Origin: Candidatus Rifleibacteriota bacterium
GTDB taxonomy: Bacteria; Muiribacteriota; Ozemobacteria; Ozemobacterales; Ozemobacteraceae
Assembly (NCBI GenBank): GCA_024710355.1
Contig: JANJUX010000017.1
Coordinates: 1 to 64,000, forward strand
DNA length: 64,000 nt
Reading direction: 5' to 3'
This document shows positions 25,721-35,475 of the stretch, in pieces; the stretch's first letter is position 1; every line of letters starts with the position of its first letter. Below the pieces are notes generated by a model. The model was not told the origin of the DNA. It ran no database searches and was given only the letters and a program-made list of their open reading frames with translations. The position numbers were made by a program, and so were the translations under genes.

Positions 25721-28597
25721 ATGCGACGCTGCCTGCTGATCGACGGAAACAACATCATTTTTCGCGCCTATTATGCTTTTCAGAACCAGAGACTGAAGAC
25801 CAGCGACGGGGTGCAGACCGGGGCACTGTATGGCTTTCTGCGCATGCTGCTCAAAATGCTGAAAGACCGCCAGCCTGACCTGATCGCCGTTGCCTTCGAT
25901 ACCTCGCGCAACACGTTCAGACGCCGACTGTACCCCGAATACAAGGCGAAACGCAAACCGACGCCAGAAGACCTGCTGGCCCAGATTCCGCTGGCACACC
26001 AGGCGGTCGCGGCCCTTGGCGTTAAAATCATGACTCACGAAGATTACGAGGCCGACGATCTGATCGGGTCCGCCGCCAAAAGCCTGGCGAAGGAATACGA
26101 AGTCAATATCGTTACCGGTGATCGTGACCTGCTGCAGCTCATCGACGACCACATCACCGTCGAGCTCTGCCAGAAGGGCGTGACCGAAATTCGCGAGGTC
26201 AACCCCGATGAATTCGTCAAAGAATATGGTTTCCCGCCACAGGGAATAATCGATCTAAAAGCACTGATGGGCGATGCTTCCGATAATATTCCGGGCGTAA
26301 AGGGCATCGGCGAAAAGAAGGGGCTCGCGCTGATTCAGCAGTTCGGCAGCATCGACCGGCTCTACCGCGAAATTGCCACGGTCGATAACGAAAAGATGCG
26401 CCAGAAACTCGTCGAAGAAGAAGCAATGGCACGTCTCTCACACGATCTGGCAACGATCCGGGTCGATGTGCCGACTTTCGTGCAGCCCGCTGACCTGCAC
26501 TGGAACCCAGACAACCTCAATTCAGACGCTTTTACCGGCTTTCTTGCCCGCTATGAATTCAACTCGCTGTATCGCGAATTCGCCGGCCGCGATCTGCACG
26601 CCCGGGCCCGGGCGGCTGCGGGTGCATCTGCCCCCTCTGCCCCGGCCTTCGTCGGTGAGAGCCAGGCTCCTTTCTCTGCGCCAGTAGGCGGCCCGACCAC
26701 TGGCGATCTGTTCGCCGCCCCGGCATCGCATGCTGACACGGCATTGCATGCCGGCACAGAATTTGCAGTCGCCTCTGCCGGCACCGCCTTTCAGCCGGTG
26801 CCGGGCGAAAAGCTCATCGTCAGCTCACTGGCCGAACTGCAGAAATTCTGGGCCGAAGTCGGCGACGTGCTCTGCCTTGACATCGAAACCGATGGCTTTG
26901 ACGCGGTAAGTGACCGTATCGTCGGTATTTCATTCGCCACCGGCAGCGCTAAAGCCGTGTATGTGCCGCTGCGTCACGCCTACCTCGGGCTCTCGCCAGA
27001 AGATCAGATGCCACCCGAAGAGTTGTTTGCGTTTTTGCGCGCTAACCTCAAAGGGCGTCGCATCGTCGGCCACAATCTCAAGTTCGATCTTGCCTTTCTT
27101 GCAGAAGAGGGAGTCAGTGCCGGCGGCGACCTTTTCGATACTCTGATTGCCGCCTATGTCATCGACCCGACCCGGTCGAATGCCCTGAAAAGCCTTGGGC
27201 GCAGTCTGCTCGGCTTCGATATGACCGAATTCAACAAGGTTGCGGCCGGTGGCAGCTTTGCCGCCGTCGATCTGGCAGCGGCCCGTGACTATGGCTGCCA
27301 GGACGTTCTCGTGACCATGCACCTTTACCCGCTGCTGCAGAAAGAACTGGCCGATAAAAAACTGCTGCAGCTTTTCAATGAACTAGAAATGCCTCTCGTC
27401 TCGATTCTGCAGGGCATGGAACGCTTTGGTATCGGCCTCAATGAACGCTATCTGACTGAGCTGGGTCGTGATCTCACCGACCATGCCGCCGAACTCGAAG
27501 CGACCATTCACGGTTATGCCAACCGGGTTTTCAATGTCAATTCGACGCAGCAGCTGCAGGAGGTGCTCTTTAAAGACCTCGGCCTCAACCCGCCGAAAAA
27601 GACAAAAACCGGCTATTCGACCGACAGCGAAGTGCTGCGGCTGCTGGCGCCGGCACACCCGATCTGTGGTGCCCTGCTCGAATACCGCGAGCTGGCAAAA
27701 ATGAAATCGACCTACGCCGAGTCCCTGACCACCCTGGTTAACCGCAAGACCGGCCTGATTCACGCCAGTTTCAACCAGGCGGTCACCGCCACCGGCCGCC
27801 TTTCGAGCTCGAACCCGAATATGCAGAATATTCCGATCAAGACCGAACTCGGGCGTAAAATCAGGCGGGCCTTTGTACCGCCCCGCCAGGGAGATCTGTT
27901 CGTGTCGATCGACTATTCGCAGATCGAACTGCGCCTGCTGGCACACTTTTCACAAGACCCGGGCCTCGTAGAGGCCTATCAGAAGGGCATCGATATTCAT
28001 GCCATCAGTGCCGGCCGCATTTTTCACAAAGAGCCTGCCGATGTCACTTCGTCGGAGCGCAACGTCGGCAAGACCGTTAATTTCGGTATTCTCTACGGCA
28101 TTTCGGCGCATGGGCTCGCCGAAGACCTCGCAATCAGCCGGCCGCAGGCCAAAGAATACATCGACGCCTTCTATAACGGCTTCGCGCATGTCAACGAATT
28201 TTTTGAACAGGTGCTGGCAGAGGCCCGCCAGAGCGGCGAGATCGCAACTCTGCTCGGCCGTGTCAGGCATCTGCCCGACATCAATTCGGGCAAGTTTCAG
28301 CTGCGCAGCGGCGCCGAACGCATCGCTAAAAATACCCGCCTGCAGGGTTCGGCCGCCGATCTCGTCAAGAAAGCGATGATCGAAACCTCGCGTTGGCTGT
28401 GCGATAACGGCTTTCAGTCACGGCTGATTCTGCAGATTCACGACGAACTGGTCTATTCGGTGCCCGAAAGCGAGCTGCACCAGGTGGCCCCCGAACTGAA
28501 GCGCATCATGGAAACCTGTGTGACGCTCAACGTGCCGCTGGTTTGCGATGTGTCGTTCGGGCCGAATCTCGCCGACCTGAAAGATTATGTCGCATGA
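25721..28597 (+). CDS. polA: DNA polymerase I
   Basis: The 958-residue protein has all three domains. The 5' nuclease (1-290) shows LLIDGNNIIFRAYYAF, EYKAKRK, DYEADDLIGS and VTGDRDLLQLI. After an Ala/Pro-rich linker (about 300-370), the proofreading domain retains its acidic residues (LCLDIETDG, GHNLKFDLAFL, and YGCQD with Tyr-x3-Asp), so 3'-5' exonuclease activity is expected. The polymerase has motif A (SIDYSQIELRLLAH), motif B (RNVGKTVNFGILYG) and motif C (LQIHDELVY). GGAGG at 25711-25715 selects the ATG at 25721 over an earlier in-frame start. It acts in Okazaki-fragment processing and repair. Confidence 0.98.
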   Translation: MRRCLLIDGNNIIFRAYYAFQNQRLKTSDGVQTGALYGFLRMLLKMLKDRQPDLIAVAFDTSRNTFRRRLYPEYKAKRKPTPEDLLAQIPLAHQAVAALGVKIMTHEDYEADDLIGSAAKSLAKEYEVNIVTGDRDLLQLIDDHITVELCQKGVTEIREVNPDEFVKEYGFPPQGIIDLKALMGDASDNIPGVKGIGEKKGLALIQQFGSIDRLYREIATVDNEKMRQKLVEEEAMARLSHDLATIRVDVPTFVQPADLHWNPDNLNSDAFTGFLARYEFNSLYREFAGRDLHARARAAAGASAPSAPAFVGESQAPFSAPVGGPTTGDLFAAPASHADTALHAGTEFAVASAGTAFQPVPGEKLIVSSLAELQKFWAEVGDVLCLDIETDGFDAVSDRIVGISFATGSAKAVYVPLRHAYLGLSPEDQMPPEELFAFLRANLKGRRIVGHNLKFDLAFLAEEGVSAGGDLFDTLIAAYVIDPTRSNALKSLGRSLLGFDMTEFNKVAAGGSFAAVDLAAARDYGCQDVLVTMHLYPLLQKELADKKLLQLFNELEMPLVSILQGMERFGIGLNERYLTELGRDLTDHAAELEATIHGYANRVFNVNSTQQLQEVLFKDLGLNPPKKTKTGYSTDSEVLRLLAPAHPICGALLEYRELAKMKSTYAESLTTLVNRKTGLIHASFNQAVTATGRLSSSNPNMQNIPIKTELGRKIRRAFVPPRQGDLFVSIDYSQIELRLLAHFSQDPGLVEAYQKGIDIHAISAGRIFHKEPADVTSSERNVGKTVNFGILYGISAHGLAEDLAISRPQAKEYIDAFYNGFAHVNEFFEQVLAEARQSGEIATLLGRVRHLPDINSGKFQLRSGAERIAKNTRLQGSAADLVKKAMIETSRWLCDNGFQSRLILQIHDELVYSVPESELHQVAPELKRIMETCVTLNVPLVCDVSFGPNLADLKDYVA

Positions 28598-29469
28598 AAA
28601 AGCCGCCTTTACTGCTTCTGCACGGAATCTGCAACAACGCCAACCTCTTTGCGGTGCCATCTGGTCTGGGCATGCATCTGAGCGAATACTTCACCATCTA
28701 CCCGGTAAGTTACCCGATCGAAGCGCATCGTAACCACCCATGGGATTTCGATTTTCATCTGCAGCATGATCTGCCGGTTATCTGGCAGCAGATCTGCCGC
28801 GAGGCCGGCGAAAAACCATGCGTTCTCGGATACAGCATGGGTGGCATGCTGTCGATGGCCGCACAGGCCACCGGCGTTATCGACGCGCCGGCGATCATCA
28901 CCGCCGGGTCACCCTTCACCTTTGGCATGATTCCGCTTTACCCGCCATTGATGCGCACCTGGGTGCGCATTTCGGCGCTCACCGGTTACCGCACCGTGCC
29001 GATTCGCCTGCTCGGGCGAATTATCTGCGCGATGATGGCGGCGACCGCACCCGGCCGGGCCGCGGTCGACATCAATCTGTTTCGCAACCTCATCAAGACC
29101 GCCTGTGTCAACGTGCCGGTCGAAACTTTTCTGCAGGCCCTGACCTGGGCCAAAACCCGCAAATTCTCAGATCGCACCGGCGAAAATGACTATCTGCAGA
29201 AATTTCCGGCGATCACTGCGCCGGTCTGCCTGATTTACGGCAGCAACGACCGCATTGCGCCGGCCCACACGGTCGAAGCCGGTTATAAAGCCGTCGGCTC
29301 GAAGAACAAAGCATTGATCGGAATTCAGGGTGGTACCCACATGAACATGACCGTCGGCGACAACGCCCGCAAAATTGCGGCGATTACCGATGCCTGGTGC
29401 AAACGCGACGAAGAGTCGCTCGAGGCCGACCTGCGTCAGCACGCCACCCTCGCCTGCCTCCAGCCCTAG
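28594..29469 (+). CDS. Alpha/beta hydrolase coupled to polA
   Basis: The 291-residue protein has the oxyanion LLLHGICNNANLF loop, the nucleophile elbow VLGYSMGGMLS, a late acidic residue in LIYGSNDRIAP and the histidine region GGTHMNMTVG. These place it in the alpha/beta-hydrolase superfamily; a lipase- or esterase-like activity is possible but the substrate cannot be told. It begins inside the polA stop codon (ATGA) and ends four bases into ribF on the other strand. No signal peptide is present. Confidence 0.85.
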   Translation: MKKPPLLLLHGICNNANLFAVPSGLGMHLSEYFTIYPVSYPIEAHRNHPWDFDFHLQHDLPVIWQQICREAGEKPCVLGYSMGGMLSMAAQATGVIDAPAIITAGSPFTFGMIPLYPPLMRTWVRISALTGYRTVPIRLLGRIICAMMAATAPGRAAVDINLFRNLIKTACVNVPVETFLQALTWAKTRKFSDRTGENDYLQKFPAITAPVCLIYGSNDRIAPAHTVEAGYKAVGSKNKALIGIQGGTHMNMTVGDNARKIAAITDAWCKRDEESLEADLRQHATLACLQP

Positions 29470-30389
29470 GGGATTATATTCTGCAGGGCGGCGAGGTCGC
29501 GGTGGATCTGGTCGACGAGCGCCTGCATATCTGGGAACCGCTTTTCGGCCCTGATTCTCTGAACGAATCTGATTCTGATGGTGCGGTGATAAAGATCGCC
29601 GGTGAAATTCAGCAGATGTGCTTCGAGCAGATGATTGCTGCGATCGAAGGTCGGTCTGACGCCGATGTTGACGATGGCCGGGTATGAACCCTCAGGGGTA
29701 TCGGCATGGCAGGCGTAAACCCCGTTTGGCGGCAGAATTTTCTGGCTCGCTTCGAGCTGCAGATTGGCGGTCGGAAACCCCATGACGCGGCCACGGTGAT
29801 CACCGTGCACGACTTCGCCTGAAAAGCTCGCTTCGCGGCCGAGAAACCGGTTCGCCCGTGCAAAGTCGCCGGCGGCGACCGCTTCACGGATAATCGATGA
29901 TGAGACGACTTCGTCATCGACTCTGACCGGGTCGATGACCTGGCTGGCGCGACCACTGGCGTTGAGCAGGCTGGCAAGAATTTCGGCGGTGCCGGCCCGG
30001 CGGGCGCCAAAGCAGAAATTGAAGCCGACGAAGGTAACTTCGGCCTGCAGGCGGTTGATGAGAATGTCTTTGACGAATTCTTCGTGCCCGACAGCGGCGA
30101 AGGCCTCGTCGAAAGGTCTGAAAACGACGTAATCGACCCCGGTGGCGAGCAGCAGGCTGAATTTTTCTTCGGGAGTCGTCAGGTAGCCCTTGAAAATTTC
30201 TGGCGACAGAAATTTGCGGGGTGAATGGTCGAAAGTGAAGATCACTGCCGGCAGATTGCGTTCGCGGGCACAGCCGATGATGTCGGCAATCAGTTTGCGA
30301 TGGCCGAGATGCACGCCATCGAAGGTGCCGATGCCAAGTATGCATGGCCCGATACCGGGGTCGCCCTGCAGCAGGTTCTTAAGCTTCAT
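29466..30389 (-). CDS. ribF: Bifunctional riboflavin kinase / FAD synthetase
   Basis: The 307-residue enzyme makes FMN and then FAD. The N-terminal adenylyltransferase half shows GIGTFDGVHLGHRKLI and VGFNFCFGARRAGT; the C-terminal kinase half shows VVHGDHRGRVMGFPTANL and the later NIGVRPTF and EAHLLNFTGDLY motifs. It overlaps truB by 11 bases and is the last gene of the translation operon, a common arrangement. Confidence 0.96.
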   Translation of the reverse strand: MKLKNLLQGDPGIGPCILGIGTFDGVHLGHRKLIADIIGCARERNLPAVIFTFDHSPRKFLSPEIFKGYLTTPEEKFSLLLATGVDYVVFRPFDEAFAAVGHEEFVKDILINRLQAEVTFVGFNFCFGARRAGTAEILASLLNASGRASQVIDPVRVDDEVVSSSIIREAVAAGDFARANRFLGREASFSGEVVHGDHRGRVMGFPTANLQLEASQKILPPNGVYACHADTPEGSYPAIVNIGVRPTFDRSNHLLEAHLLNFTGDLYHRTIRIRFVQRIRAEKRFPDMQALVDQIHRDLAALQNIIP

Positions 30390-31332
30390 TTTCCGCGAAA
30401 ACCCTCACCGGGTAGAGCTTCAGGCCGTCTTTTCGCGCTTCGTCGCTTTCTTTACGGGTTTCGTAAATAGCGATAAGTCGGCCATCGGGCCCGAGAATCT
30501 GAAATTTATCGGCAGCTTCGGGGCTGTCGGTGGCAATGCTGATTATATCACGCCGGCCGATTGGCTGCCCATTTTTGATGCGCGCCCGGCCGTCGGCACT
30601 GACCTTGAGCTTCGGAAACGGCAGAATATCGTTAAAAGGCACGAAAGAGACGGTTTCTGTGAATGGCACAGCCTTTTCGATTTTCCAGAACGGGTAGGCC
30701 TGGGTGAAGGCCCACTGCCCGACACGCTCGCGCAGCAGATACGAAAGGTAACCGCCGCAGCCAAGTTTCTGCCCGAGATCATGCGCAATCGAACGCACGT
30801 AAGTGCCGCGCGAACAATGCACCCGCAACACCAGATGCCGACCCTCGGCGCTGCTGTAGTCAGCCACCAGTCTGATCGAGGTGACATGCACCGGCCGGCT
30901 CGCCAGTTTGACTTCTTCGCCGGCGCGTGCCATGGCGTAGGCACGTTTGCCGCCGACTTTGATCGCCGAATAGGCCGGTGGTGCCTGATCATAGTTGCCG
31001 ACCAGGCTGCGCAGAGCCGCCATCAGCTGGTCGTTGCTGAAGTTGATCGGGCCTTCGTGCCGGCTGACGATAGTGCCGGTGGCATCGTAACTGTCAGTGG
31101 TGGCGCCGAGTGTGACACGCATCAGATAGGCTTTGTCGAGGTGCTCGGCCGGAATGAAATTGAGCAGCTTGAGTGCCCGCCCGGTAAAAACCAGCAGCAC
31201 ACCCTGAGCCATCGGGTCGAGAGTGCCGGCGTGCCCGCAGTTTTTAATTTTATAAACCCGGCGCAGGCGGGCGATGACATCGTGTGAAGAACAGCCGCGC
31301 GGTTTGCAGACAACGAGGCAGCCATCAGGCAT
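30379..31332 (-). CDS. truB: tRNA pseudouridine-55 synthase
   Basis: The 317-residue protein converts uridine 55 of tRNAs to pseudouridine. KPRGCSSHDVIARLRR and CGHAGTLDPMAQGVLLV, with the catalytic Asp, are diagnostic, as is the later CSRGTYVRSIAHDLG. A C-terminal extension beyond the core may form a small PUA-like domain. It overlaps the DHH gene by eight bases and ribF by 11. Confidence 0.97.
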   Translation of the reverse strand: MPDGCLVVCKPRGCSSHDVIARLRRVYKIKNCGHAGTLDPMAQGVLLVFTGRALKLLNFIPAEHLDKAYLMRVTLGATTDSYDATGTIVSRHEGPINFSNDQLMAALRSLVGNYDQAPPAYSAIKVGGKRAYAMARAGEEVKLASRPVHVTSIRLVADYSSAEGRHLVLRVHCSRGTYVRSIAHDLGQKLGCGGYLSYLLRERVGQWAFTQAYPFWKIEKAVPFTETVSFVPFNDILPFPKLKVSADGRARIKNGQPIGRRDIISIATDSPEAADKFQILGPDGRLIAIYETRKESDEARKDGLKLYPVRVFAENEA

Positions 31333-32338
31333 TGCAGTTGTCTCCTGCCGGCAGGGCCTCAGCTACGGCCGCTACGACCGTCTGCATCACATCTTCGAGT
31401 TTGCCGTCAATCTGGGCGCCGGCAGCGTTGCGATGCCCGCCACCGTTGAACCGGCGGCTGACTTCCATGACGTCGATTTTGCCGGTAGATCTGAAGCTGA
31501 TCTTGACTTTGCCGCCTTCGACTTCCTTGAAGAGAATGGCCGCTTCGATACCCTTGATGCAGCTGAGATTGCGGATGGCGCCGTCGGCGTCGACTTCGGT
31601 CGCACCGATGCGGGTGAAGTCGTCGAGCGCCAGCCAGCTGGCGACGAGCTTGCCGTCGTTGAAACTGCGGGTGCGCGCCATTACCGTGCCGTGAATCACG
31701 ACGCGGTGATAATTGGTATTTTCGTAGACCAGCTTGTAGATGTCGTCAACGACGAGATCGCTGCCGATCAGCCGGGCGATGATTTCGTGCGAGCGCGGTG
31801 TCGAGTTGTTGAAGCGGAAATTGCCGGTATCGGTCATGATGCCGACATAAAGGGCTTCACGGCACTCGCGGTTGAGTTCGACGCCGGTGCGTTCGAGAAT
31901 ATTGTAAAGAATTTCGCAGGTCGAAGATGCCTTTTCTTCGAGCAGATTGATGCTGCCCAGGCCAACGACCCCGATGTGATGGTCGAGATGCACGGTGGTA
32001 GCGGCACGTTTGAAGAATTCGACACGCTCGCCCATGCGTCGGGCCTCGGTGGTTTCCATCAGAAACGCCAGATCGAAGTCGACGTCTTCGGGCAGGTAAT
32101 CCTGGCAGACTTCGGAGCCACGCAGCCACGAAATCTGTTCGGGCAGCGGGTCAAAGTTCAAGACGACGCAGTTTTTGCCGGCGGCGCGGCACCAGTGGTA
32201 GAGCGCCAGCTGTGAGCCGAGCGCGTCACCGTCGGAATAGGGGTGGGCGATGCAGAAAATGTTCCTGGCCTTGTCGAGCTTTTCACAAATCAGGTCTATC
32301 TGCCGGTCGTAATCGGGGCTTGGCCATGAAACATTCAT
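31325..32338 (-). CDS. DHH/DHHA1 phosphoesterase, NrnA-like (first paralogue)
   Basis: The 337-residue protein has the family motifs I (IAHPYSDGDALGSQ), III (HLDHHIGVVGLG) and IV (GIMTDTGNFRFNN) and the C-terminal DHHA1 motif FNGGGHRNAAGA. NrnA degrades nano-RNA and, in some species, pAp or cyclic-dinucleotide products. Motif II reads FLMETTEARRMG, with Glu where family members usually have Asp; the paralogue at 50.7 kb has the canonical LDSGD. Position between rbfA and truB is conserved in many genomes. Confidence 0.88.
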   Translation of the reverse strand: MNVSWPSPDYDRQIDLICEKLDKARNIFCIAHPYSDGDALGSQLALYHWCRAAGKNCVVLNFDPLPEQISWLRGSEVCQDYLPEDVDFDLAFLMETTEARRMGERVEFFKRAATTVHLDHHIGVVGLGSINLLEEKASSTCEILYNILERTGVELNRECREALYVGIMTDTGNFRFNNSTPRSHEIIARLIGSDLVVDDIYKLVYENTNYHRVVIHGTVMARTRSFNDGKLVASWLALDDFTRIGATEVDADGAIRNLSCIKGIEAAILFKEVEGGKVKISFRSTGKIDVMEVSRRFNGGGHRNAAGAQIDGKLEDVMQTVVAAVAEALPAGDNCNA

Positions 32339-32356
32339 CGGGTGCGTCCTTATGCT

Positions 32357-32710
32357 TTAGTCTGAGGGTTTGATGTTGCGCAGCAGTTCGAGGAGCCGGT
32401 CGCCGTGCTGAATCGAAGGGTCGTAGAAAAATGCAAGCTCGGGCACGACCCGCAGCTCGACCGTCTTTTTCAGCTCGCGGCGCAGAAATGCCTTGGCCGA
32501 ATCGAGCCCATTCTGCACGTCTTCCTGCTTGACATCGCCTTTTTCATTGAGAAAGCTGTAGAGAATCCTGGCGAGATGAAAGTCGGGGCTGATGTCGACG
32601 TTGACGATGTGAACGCCTCTGACGCGCGGGTCCTGGACCCGCCGTTGAATCAGCTCGGAAAGCTCGCGCATGATCAGTGAATTGACCCGTTCCTGTCTTC
32701 TTGTTGTCAT
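32357..32710 (-). CDS. rbfA: Ribosome-binding factor A
   Basis: The 117-residue protein has the RbfA pattern RRQERVNSLIMRELSELIQR and HIVNVDISPDFHLARILYSF. It assists 30S maturation. It starts inside the ylxP stop (ATGA) and belongs to the rimP-nusA-infB operon. Confidence 0.95.
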   Translation of the reverse strand: MTTRRQERVNSLIMRELSELIQRRVQDPRVRGVHIVNVDISPDFHLARILYSFLNEKGDVKQEDVQNGLDSAKAFLRRELKKTVELRVVPELAFFYDPSIQHGDRLLELLRNIKPSD

Positions 32711-32994
32711 ACGTAATCCCAGTAGGTGTCGACGATCTCCACTGAGCTGTGGTCAGCGAGAATTTCGTCTATTTTCTGCGCCATCTGTTCGAGAAGGCGG
32801 CGGTCGTTGGCCACAATCGCCACCCCGACCGTACCGCGCTGCCAGAGGTCATTGTTGGCAACCTCGGCGATCGAGGCGTTGAATTTGGCTCTGACCCGGT
32901 CGATCAGGCTTCTGAGGATGTGGCGCTTTTCCTTGAGGCTGTGAACCTCAGGGAAATGCATTTCGAAGGTGCCGATTGCCACGACCATCTGCAT
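32707..32994 (-). CDS. ylxP: YlxP / DUF503 family protein
   Basis: The 95-residue protein matches DUF503: LHFP-like start (GTFEMHFPEVHSLKEKR), then RVRAKFNASIAEV and a polar helical end. It lies between infB and rbfA as in Bacillus, where the family is called YlxP. Its function is not established. Confidence 0.9.
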   Translation of the reverse strand: MQMVVAIGTFEMHFPEVHSLKEKRHILRSLIDRVRAKFNASIAEVANNDLWQRGTVGVAIVANDRRLLEQMAQKIDEILADHSSVEIVDTYWDYV

Positions 32995-33013
32995 TTAACG
33001 CCGTCTGCCGCTG

Positions 33014-35458
33014 TCAGATGACTCTTTCGATCTCTTTGAGGCGGAAGAATTCGAGAATGTCGCCGTCTTTGATGTCGTTGTAGTTTTCAACGCCGATACC
33101 ACATTCGTAGCCGGTGTGAACTTCTCTGACGTCATCTTTGAAGCGCTTCAGCGAGCCGATTTTGCCTTCGTAGATTTCGACGCCGTCACGGACGATGCGC
33201 ACCGAGGTGCTGCGCATGACGCTGCCGCTGGTCACATAAGAACCGCAGATGGCGCCGACGCCCGAAACCTTGTAGACCTTGCGCACTTCAGCACGGCCAA
33301 CGATTTCTTCTTCGTATTCAGGTTCATACATACCCTTGAGTGCCAGTTTAACGGCGTCAATGGCGTCGTAAATGATTCTGAATACCTTGATTTCGACATC
33401 TTCGGCCTTGGCGGCATCTTCGACATTCGGCATCGGTCTGACATGGAAACCGATGATGATGGCGTTACTCGCCGAGGCCAGGTTGACATCGGCTTCGGTA
33501 ATACCACCGACGCCGGTATGAATGACGTTAACCTTGACTTCATCGGTGCTCAGGCGTTCGAGCGCATCTTTCATGGCGCCGGAAGAACCCTGCACGTCAG
33601 CCTTGATGATAATATTGAGGTCTTTTGCCTGACCTTCGGTAACCTGCTTGAACAGGTCGGCCAGTTTGATGCGGTTTTCGCGAGACAGACGTTCTTCGCG
33701 GGCCTTCTTCTGGCGCAGTTCGCCAACGTAGCGGGCGAATTTGGCGCTTTCAACGACGGCCATCTTGTCACCGACGCGCGGAACATCGTTGAGACCAAGC
33801 ACCACAACCGGGAAAGCCGGACCGGCTTCTTTGACACGGGCGCTGGCATCGTTAACCAGAGCCTTGACACGGCCAAAGCTGCTGCCGCAGATGATATGAT
33901 CGCCGATCTGAATGCGGCCGTTCTGCACGAGAACGGTGGCCATCGGGCCCATACCCTTGTCGAGACGGGCTTCGATGATCGTGCCGATACCAGATTTGGT
34001 CGGGTTGGCCTTGAGGTCCATCATTTCGGCCTGCAGCAGAATCATTTCGAGCAGGTCGGAAACACCGGTACCGGCCTTGGCCGAAACCGGAACCATGGTG
34101 GTCTGACCACCCCAGTCGTCGGCAACCAGGTTGTAGGGCATCAGCTGCTGTTTAACGCGGTCAATATTGGCTTCTGGCTTGTCGACCTTGTTGATGGCAA
34201 CGATGATCGGCACGCCGGCGGCCTGAGCGTGATGAACCGCTTCGATGGTCTGGGGCTGCACACCGTCATCGGCGGCAACGACGAGAATCGCGATGTCGGT
34301 TACCAGAGCACCCTGGGCGCGCATGGCGGTGAAAGCCTCGTGACCCGGAGTGTCGATGAAAGTGATGATGCCATTGCTCAGTTTGACCTGATAGGCACCG
34401 ATATGCTGGGTGATACCGCCCACTTCCTTGTCGGCGACGTGCGCCTTGCGGATATAGTCGATCAGCGAGGTCTTGCCGTGGTCAACGTGGCCCATGATGG
34501 TCACGACCGGCGGCCGTTTCTTGAGATCGCTTTCCTGGTCGGGGGTATCCTGAATTTCAAATACGTTTTCGGTAAAAATGATATCTTTGCCGAATTCCTG
34601 GCCGAGCAGCTGCATCTGCTCGTTTTCGAGGCGCTGATTCAGACTGGCGACGACGCCAAGCCCGAACAGCTTTTTGACGATGGCGATTGCATCGACTTCG
34701 AGATACTTGGCCAGCTGACTGACAGTGATATCGGTGGGCACGAGAACTTTCGGCAGGGAATCTTCGTCTTCTTCAAGGTTGTCGGCTTTTCCGGAACGAT
34801 CCAGAATTGCCTCGGTCTGACGCTCAGCTTCACGCATTTCGGCTTGAACCTTCTTCGAAAAATGAGCGCGGTTGGTCTTGTTCTTGACGCTCTTTTTCTT
34901 GATTGGGGCTTGAGTCTCCTTCTTAGGAGAAGCAGTTTTGATGATGGTTATCTGCTTGTTGACTTCAACTTCTTCTTCTTCCTCGATGCGCAGAGGCTTG
35001 GGGCCAAGTTTCTTCTTTTCCTGCCGGGCCTTTTCGGCCAGGGCTTCGCGTTCTTTTTCGCGTTCTTTTTCCCGCTCACGTTCGCGGTCATCAAGTTTCT
35101 TTTCGCTGACAGGCTGCTGATTGACAACTGGGGCAGGGGAAACGGCGGGCGTAGACTGGGTGACTGGCGCGGGTTTGCTGGCGGGAGCGACTGTCTGCTG
35201 CTGCGGCTGAGCCGGTTTTAAATCGGCTTTCGGCTTTGCGGCCTGGGCCGGCTGTGGTGCCGCAGCGGGAGTTGCCGGGCGTACAGATTTGTCACCCTTC
35301 TGGGCGGCAAAATGTTTTTCAAGAACTTCCAGCATTTCGTCGGGAAGGCCTGCGAGTGGGTTGGTCTTGCCCTTATAGCCAAGGGCGGCCAACAGATCTG
35401 CCATGTCTTTGTTGCTTAAATCATATTTTTTACTTGCTTCGTGTATGCGTATACCCAT
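33014..35458 (-). CDS. infB: Translation initiation factor IF-2
   Basis: The 814-residue GTPase delivers initiator tRNA to the 30S subunit. An IF2_N motif ([21 protein letters not shown]) opens the protein, followed by a Pro/Ala/Gln-rich and then a Lys/Glu-rich low-complexity stretch to about residue 260. The G domain has [23 protein letters not shown] and NKVDKPEAN. Domains II-IV end with [22 protein letters not shown] precedes the ATG. NusA lies 17 bases upstream with no ylxR or L7Ae-like gene between. Confidence 0.98.
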   Translation of the reverse strand: MGIRIHEASKKYDLSNKDMADLLAALGYKGKTNPLAGLPDEMLEVLEKHFAAQKGDKSVRPATPAAAPQPAQAAKPKADLKPAQPQQQTVAPASKPAPVTQSTPAVSPAPVVNQQPVSEKKLDDREREREKEREKEREALAEKARQEKKKLGPKPLRIEEEEEVEVNKQITIIKTASPKKETQAPIKKKSVKNKTNRAHFSKKVQAEMREAERQTEAILDRSGKADNLEEDEDSLPKVLVPTDITVSQLAKYLEVDAIAIVKKLFGLGVVASLNQRLENEQMQLLGQEFGKDIIFTENVFEIQDTPDQESDLKKRPPVVTIMGHVDHGKTSLIDYIRKAHVADKEVGGITQHIGAYQVKLSNGIITFIDTPGHEAFTAMRAQGALVTDIAILVVAADDGVQPQTIEAVHHAQAAGVPIIVAINKVDKPEANIDRVKQQLMPYNLVADDWGGQTTMVPVSAKAGTGVSDLLEMILLQAEMMDLKANPTKSGIGTIIEARLDKGMGPMATVLVQNGRIQIGDHIICGSSFGRVKALVNDASARVKEAGPAFPVVVLGLNDVPRVGDKMAVVESAKFARYVGELRQKKAREERLSRENRIKLADLFKQVTEGQAKDLNIIIKADVQGSSGAMKDALERLSTDEVKVNVIHTGVGGITEADVNLASASNAIIIGFHVRPMPNVEDAAKAEDVEIKVFRIIYDAIDAVKLALKGMYEPEYEEEIVGRAEVRKVYKVSGVGAICGSYVTSGSVMRSTSVRIVRDGVEIYEGKIGSLKRFKDDVREVHTGYECGIGVENYNDIKDGDILEFFRLKEIERVI

Positions 35459-35475
35459 CCGTTACCTCCGCGCTG

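Noticed and set aside
33116..35221. 701-codon open frame antisense to infB
   Set aside because: Its protein is rich in Asp/Phe/Gly/Ala in the way expected when GC-biased codons are read backward, it has no domain, and infB on the other strand is unmistakable.
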